From: an uncultured Paracoccaceae bacterium
GTDB taxonomy: Bacteria > Pseudomonadota > Alphaproteobacteria > Rhodobacterales > Rhodobacteraceae
Assembly (NCBI GenBank): GCA_937132145.1
Contig: CAKZNY010000249.1
Coordinates: 1 to 10,999, forward strand
Length of the DNA: 10,999 nucleotides
Reading direction: 5' to 3'
A program made the position numbers and the translations under genes. Below are positions 7,394 through 10,999 of the stretch, piece after piece (position 1 is the stretch's first letter; every line of letters begins with the position of its first letter). Below the pieces are notes generated by a model that had not been told where the DNA came from, made no database searches, and was given only the letters and a program-made list of their open reading frames with translations.

Positions 7394-8578
7394 TTAGAAC
7401 CCGAAGCCACCAAAGTTACGTGGTGCAGGATCAACCACAACAGCCGTGCCTGTGTCCACTTTCAGTATCGCCAAACCGCGTTCGTTCTGCCCGTCTGCGC
7501 GGAACCGGAAGACGCCGTTCACCCCGATAAACCCCGCCGGATTGGTCAGACGTTGCGCCGAGAACGTATCCGTCGCCCCTTCAGCAGCCGCACTGCGGAT
7601 CAACGCCCCGACCACCGCAACCGCATCATATGCAATCGCCGCGAGGTTATGCGGCTCGGAGCCGTAAGCGTTCAAATACCGCTCGTTAAACTGCGCGGTC
7701 AACACTGGGTCAGGCACAGCAAACAAGCCGTCTTGCAGGCTGGGCTGCAACAACAAATCGGTCGAACTATCCCAACGCGTCAACCCGAGAAACTGCGTAT
7801 TTTCGCGCGTAACATCTTCGGACCCGAGCGCTGCTGCAATGAACGGCAAACCACGTGTCGGGGTGTCGGTAAACAACAGCGCCTGCACTCCGCTAGCTTT
7901 AATCGTTTCGGCAATCTCGGGCGCGGCCACGCTTAACCCCTCCATATTCAATGGATAGGAAGTGATCGCCGTCAGATTAGCGCCGACATTACGCGCCGCG
8001 TTTGCTGCCGCCGCCAAACCGGCCTCGCCCTCGACACCTTCGGGGTAAACCACACCGACATTCGTCATGCCGTTGCGAACCACATAGCCGTAAAGACGTG
8101 TCGCCACATCCTCGAACGTCACACCCATGATATAGACGTTTCCACCCGCAATCGCCGCGTTGTTGGAGAAACTAAGCACGTTAATCCCTTCAAGCCGCGC
8201 CACAGCCGCAACCGCACTGGTCGCACTGCTGAAAAGCGGGCCGATGATGATTTGGGCACCCTCGGCAATAGCACGCTCGGCCTCGGTCGCGGCCTGAACG
8301 GGGTCGGCCCCTGTCTGGTAAACCCGCAGATCAATCACCGCGCCCTGCAAATCCCGCACCGCCATATTTGCTGCGTTAACAAGGTTTTCCGCCAACTGGT
8401 CATTCGCCGCCTCGCCCGAAGCGTATGGCACCATTATGGCCACTATTACCGGCCGGGTTGGATCAACCGCCGACGTTGGCCGAGGCGGTCCGCCCGCACA
8501 AGCCGCTATGGTTAACGCCGTGATGCCCAGCAATACGGGCCGCAACAAACGGGATAAGGTGAAACGAAATTTTAACAT
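7394..8578 (-). CDS. LpoA-like lipoprotein with periplasmic binding-protein fold (putative PBP activator)
   Basis: This is a 394-residue predicted lipoprotein. After a basic N-terminus and hydrophobic stretch, TIAAC ends in lipobox Cys27; the next residues, A-G, carry no Asp retention signal, so outer-membrane sorting is expected. From about residue 42 it has a type 1 periplasmic-binding fold: VIVAIMVPYASG (44-55), GAQIIIGPLFSSAT (107-120), INVLSFSNN (132-140), NVGVVYPEG (173-181), VQALLFTDTP (231-240) and LAAIAYDAVAVV (312-323). E. coli LpoA, an activator of PBP1A, has this domain at its C-terminus, preceded by TPR repeats that are absent here. In E. coli lpoA also lies next to rsmI and yraN, as here. 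A plain solute-binding protein is the alternative. A TTG at 8590 is also in frame, but the ATG at 8578 has GAGG four bases before it and gives a normal signal peptide. Confidence 0.8.
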   Translation of the reverse strand: MLKFRFTLSRLLRPVLLGITALTIAACAGGPPRPTSAVDPTRPVIVAIMVPYASGEAANDQLAENLVNAANMAVRDLQGAVIDLRVYQTGADPVQAATEAERAIAEGAQIIIGPLFSSATSAVAAVARLEGINVLSFSNNAAIAGGNVYIMGVTFEDVATRLYGYVVRNGMTNVGVVYPEGVEGEAGLAAAANAARNVGANLTAITSYPLNMEGLSVAAPEIAETIKASGVQALLFTDTPTRGLPFIAAALGSEDVTRENTQFLGLTRWDSSTDLLLQPSLQDGLFAVPDPVLTAQFNERYLNAYGSEPHNLAAIAYDAVAVVGALIRSAAAEGATDTFSAQRLTNPAGFIGVNGVFRFRADGQNERGLAILKVDTGTAVVVDPAPRNFGGFGF

Positions 8579-8685
8579 AGTGCCTCGCAAAATCAGGTGC
8601 GTCTGGATAGACTCGAATTCGGGCGCAACGTTAAGGCGCGAAATGCCACAAGTAAACGGCGGCTTTGAACAAGGATTAGGGCAAA
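8579..8685. other. Divergent intergenic region between the LpoA-like gene and rsmI
   Basis: These 107 bases must hold the promoters of both divergent transcription units. I could not find a convincing -35/-10 pair with 16-18 base spacing on either strand, nor a clear palindromic operator. The rsmI end contains AAGGATTAGG, which serves as its ribosome site. Confidence 0.5.
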
Positions 8686-9540
8686 TTGTCTAAGTTAACA
8701 CCAACACTTGAAGCGGGGCTTTATCTGGTTTCGACACCGATCGGAACGGCATCCGATATAACATTGCGCGCGCTGGATATTCTGGCGAATGCCGATATTT
8801 TGGCGGCGGAAGACACGCGGAATACCAGAAAACTCATGGGTATTCATGGGGTTAAACTTAACGGTCGGCCCTTGATCCCCTACCACGACCACAACGGCCC
8901 CGCCCAACGTCCACGTATTATGGCGGCCATTAGGGATGGGAAATCGGTGGCATATGTGTCCGACGCAGGCACGCCGCTGATCGCCGACCCGGGATACCGG
9001 CTGGCGGCGGACGCCATAAGCGAAGGGTTGCCGGTAACATCTGCCCCTGGCGCATCGGCATTGCTGGCAGCATTAGCCGTTGCCGGATTGCCAACAGACC
9101 GGTTCCTGTTTGCAGGGTTTCCGCCGGTGAAATCCGTCGCCAAAGCCAAGTTTCTGGCGGAGTTCGCGGCCGTCCCCGCAACACTGGTCTTTTACGAATC
9201 GCCTCGCCGCCTTGCAGATTGCCTAACGGCAATGGAGGCCGCCTTCGGCGGCGGTCGGCGCGTGGCGGTATGTCGGGAATTAACCAAGAAGTTCGAAGAG
9301 GTACGGCGCGGAACCTTGGCCGAGCTCGCCGCCCAATATGGTCAGGAAACCGCCCCCAAAGGCGAGGTTGTGGTTGTGGTTGGCCCACCGATTAGCGCGG
9401 CCGCCTCGGAGCAAGATATCGACACAGCGCTGCGTTCCGCGTTGAAGAACCAATCTGTCAAAGATGCTGCAAGGGAAGTGTCCGAGGCCTTGGATATCCC
9501 CCGCAAGCAGCTATACGCCCGCGCGCTGGAGCTGAAATGA
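8686..9540 (+). CDS. rsmI: 16S rRNA (cytidine(1402)-2'-O)-methyltransferase RsmI
   Basis: This is a 284-residue SAM-dependent enzyme of the tetrapyrrole-methylase fold that 2'-O-methylates C1402 in the 16S decoding centre. Motifs are LYLVSTPIGTASDITLRAL (12-30), AAEDTRNTRKL (40-50), the SAM-binding VSDAGTPLIADPGYRLA (91-107), PGASALLAALAVAGLP (121-136), FLFAGFPP (140-147) and FYESPRRL (169-176). The C-terminal part ends with a small helical segment, QSVKDAAREVSEALDIPRKQLY (256-277), common in the family. The start is TTG: no ATG precedes the homology, AAGGATTAGG lies 5-14 bases upstream, and the first conserved strand begins at residue 12. The stop overlaps the yraN start by four bases. It is divergent from the LpoA-like gene, as in E. 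coli. Confidence 0.96.
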   Translation: MSKLTPTLEAGLYLVSTPIGTASDITLRALDILANADILAAEDTRNTRKLMGIHGVKLNGRPLIPYHDHNGPAQRPRIMAAIRDGKSVAYVSDAGTPLIADPGYRLAADAISEGLPVTSAPGASALLAALAVAGLPTDRFLFAGFPPVKSVAKAKFLAEFAAVPATLVFYESPRRLADCLTAMEAAFGGGRRVAVCRELTKKFEEVRRGTLAELAAQYGQETAPKGEVVVVVGPPISAAASEQDIDTALRSALKNQSVKDAAREVSEALDIPRKQLYARALELK

Positions 9541-9899
9541 AATCGGGCAGCACGGCATACTACAACGGCCTCGCTGCCGAGGACATTGCGGTTCGGCTGT
9601 ATGAGGCACAACAAGGCCGCGTGCTGGAACGGCGCTGGAAACGCCGCGAGGGTGAGATTGACCTGATCGTCTCGCTCCGCGGGCAGATCGTATTTGTCGA
9701 GGTAAAGGCCCGTAAAACGCTAAACACCGCCGCGTTTTCCCTGTCGGCCAAGCAAATTGAGCGGATGTTCAACGTCGCGCAGGTTTATCTGGCGGAAAGC
9801 GGCGCGGGGCTGAATGCCGAGACGCGCTTTGATATGGTGCTGGTTGATCGCCAAGGCGGCACAGAAATTCTGGAAAATGCACTGGCGATGGGTTGGTAG
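9537..9899 (+). CDS. yraN: YraN family protein (UPF0102), endonuclease-like fold
   Basis: This is a 120-residue cytosolic protein of normal family length. The core is GLAAEDIAVRLYE (11-23), then GEIDLIV (39-45) and VFVEVKAR (52-59), giving E16, D42 and an E55-x-K57 pair. That is the PD-(D/E)xK nuclease-like arrangement seen in this family and resembles Holliday-junction resolvase folds. FSLSAKQIERM (67-77) is also typical. No biochemical function is firmly established for the family, and nuclease activity here is only inferred from the motif. The ATG overlaps the rsmI stop (ATGA), so the two are almost certainly translated together. An rsmI-yraN neighbourhood is widespread in proteobacteria. 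Alternative names in annotation are UPF0102 protein or YraN family endonuclease. Confidence 0.93.
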   Translation: MKSGSTAYYNGLAAEDIAVRLYEAQQGRVLERRWKRREGEIDLIVSLRGQIVFVEVKARKTLNTAAFSLSAKQIERMFNVAQVYLAESGAGLNAETRFDMVLVDRQGGTEILENALAMGW

Positions 9900-9956
9900 G
9901 GTTGAAACCCGACGCGCTCTGGTCCAAGTCTGTATAAACAACATAGGAACTCGCCC

Positions 9957-10901
9957 ATGCCCCTCAAAATCGCCTTCCAGATGGACCCGATCGAAGATGT
10001 GAATATCGACGGGGACAGTACGTTTCGTATCGCCGAGGAAGCGCAGGCCCGAGGCCACGAGCTGTTCTACTACACCCCCGACAAACTGGCGTATCAAGAG
10101 GGCCGAGTGACCGCTCGCGGTTGGCCCCTGACGGTGCGGCGCGAAAAGGGCAATCATTTCACACTGGGCGAAGAGCAGGAGATTAATCTTGCCGACTGGG
10201 ATGTGGTGTGGCTGCGCCAAGACCCGCCGTTCGACATGGGATATATCACCAGCACACATATTCTGGACATGATCCACCCCGAAACGCTGGTGGTGAATGA
10301 CCCGTTCTGGGTACGGAATTACCCCGAAAAACTGCTGGTGCTAGAGTTCCCGGACCTCACTCCACCCACCACCATCGCGCGGGATATCAAGACCTTGAAG
10401 GCGTTCAAAGACAAGCACGGCGACATTATCCTGAAACCGTTGTACGGCAACGGCGGGGCGGGCGTGTTTCGACTGACACCGGATGACCGCAACCTGACCT
10501 CGCTGCACGAGCTGTTCACCGGCATCAATAACGAACCGCTTATCGCCCAGAAATTCCTACCCGACGTGGCGAAGGGCGACAAACGCGTGATCCTGATTGA
10601 TGGTGTGGCCGTTGGCGCAATCAACCGCGTGCCGGCAAAAGGCGAGGTGCGCTCGAACATGCACGTCGGTGGGCGGCCCGAGAAGGTGGAGATGACGGCG
10701 CGGGACTTGGAAATTTGTGAACGCATCGGGCCGTTGCTGCGCGAGAAGGGCCAGATTTTCGTCGGGATCGACGTGATTGGCGGGTATTTGACCGAGATTA
10801 ACGTCACCTCCCCCACCGGGATTATGGAGCTGGACCGGTTTGACGGAATTAATGTTTCCGCAATGATTTGGGAAGCGATCGAGGGGCGGATTGCCTCGTA
10901 G
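9957..10901 (+). CDS. gshB: Glutathione synthase GshB
   Basis: This 314-residue cytosolic ATP-grasp ligase joins gamma-glutamylcysteine and glycine to make glutathione, and the length is close to E. coli GshB. Motifs are [17 protein letters not shown] (7-23), [11 protein letters not shown] (86-96), the glycine-rich ATP lid [12 protein letters not shown] (160-171), [11 protein letters not shown] (206-216), [17 protein letters not shown] (223-239), and the metal ligands D272, E280 and N282 in [19 protein letters not shown]. The ATG at 9957 has AGGA 8 bases upstream. It follows yraN after a 57-base gap and may be cotranscribed with it, since no good promoter is visible in the gap. The stop codon TAG (10899-10901) lies inside the GTAG head of a REPIN-like repeat, so the repeat sets the C-terminus; only a few tail residues could have been altered. 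Confidence 0.97.
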   Translation: MPLKIAFQMDPIEDVNIDGDSTFRIAEEAQARGHELFYYTPDKLAYQEGRVTARGWPLTVRREKGNHFTLGEEQEINLADWDVVWLRQDPPFDMGYITSTHILDMIHPETLVVNDPFWVRNYPEKLLVLEFPDLTPPTTIARDIKTLKAFKDKHGDIILKPLYGNGGAGVFRLTPDDRNLTSLHELFTGINNEPLIAQKFLPDVAKGDKRVILIDGVAVGAINRVPAKGEVRSNMHVGGRPEKVEMTARDLEICERIGPLLREKGQIFVGIDVIGGYLTEINVTSPTGIMELDRFDGINVSAMIWEAIEGRIAS

Positions 10902-10970
10902 GGTGTGTGGTTTCCACGCTCCAAAGGCTTGATCGATGTAGGAGCGGTGCGTGGGGACCACACACCCTAC
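10898..10970. repeat. REPIN-like element, copy 3 (two inverted REP units)
   Basis: The arms 10898-10922 and 10946-10970 are inverted copies (22 of 25 identical) around a 23-base spacer. The right arm is a full-quality REP unit. The left arm ends CCACGCTCC, which puts a T-T mismatch in its own hairpin, making this the most eroded arm in the window. The GTAG head of the left arm contains the gshB stop codon. No T run follows either hairpin on the plus strand. Confidence 0.85.
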
Positions 10971-10999
10971 GCACGAATAAACGCGGCGTTCGGGTGAAC
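10971..10999. other. Right-edge fragment, no gene assigned
   Basis: There are 29 bases between the last repeat and the window edge. No start, stop context or protein similarity can be judged at this length. Confidence 0.4.

Noticed and set aside
6208..7530. Long open frame on the plus strand opposite glnD
   Set aside because: It is a shadow of the high-GC glnD frame. The product resembles no family I recognise, it lacks a convincing ribosome site, and the opposite strand encodes an intact GlnD.
9902..9938. Possible gshB promoter: TTGAAA (9902-9907) with TATAAA (9933-9938)
   Set aside because: The spacing is 25 bases, far from 16-18, and the start site would fall on the gshB ribosome site.

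Overview
The window reads as ordinary alphaproteobacterial chromosome, most likely Rhodobacterales (Roseobacter-like). The grounds are the protein sequences, the mid-to-high GC content and the gene neighbourhood: lpoA-like lipoprotein, glnD and murJ beside trpS, with rsmI-yraN-gshB divergent. The taxonomic call rests on recognising families and was not checked by any search. It is densely coded: ten protein genes, no rRNA, tRNA, CRISPR array, prophage or transposase, and no gene-free stretch longer than about 110 bases.

Layout. Positions 141-2285 hold three genes on the minus strand, transcribed trpS, then an exported rhodanese, then a universal stress protein. A plausible sigma70-type promoter for trpS sits at 2323-2351. 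Divergent from trpS is a rhomboid-fold membrane protein (2364-3065, plus) that has lost its catalytic serine and histidine. It runs convergently into murJ, and the two stop codons share one TTAA. Positions 3062-8578 (minus) form a compact operon, lpoA-like lipoprotein, then glnD, then murJ, with a 4-base gap and a 4-base ATGA overlap. Positions 8686-10901 (plus) hold rsmI-yraN, coupled by an ATGA overlap, followed by gshB.

Function. The genes are housekeeping: tryptophan charging (TrpS), lipid II flipping (MurJ), a probable activator of peptidoglycan synthases (LpoA-like), nitrogen sensing (GlnD), 16S rRNA methylation (RsmI) and glutathione synthesis (GshB). In E. coli lpoA, rsmI and yraN are also neighbours, which supports the LpoA-like call.

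The most unusual content is non-coding. Three dispersed copies of a 69-73 base element (48-120, 1191-1259, 10898-10970) each consist of two inverted 25-base REP units with a GTAG head and a 9-bp hairpin, the architecture of a REPIN. Each lies directly at the 3' end of a gene. One contributes a hairpin followed by six T residues that should terminate the universal stress gene, and one supplies the stop codon of gshB. No RAYT transposase is present in the window. The second notable item is the pseudo-rhomboid.
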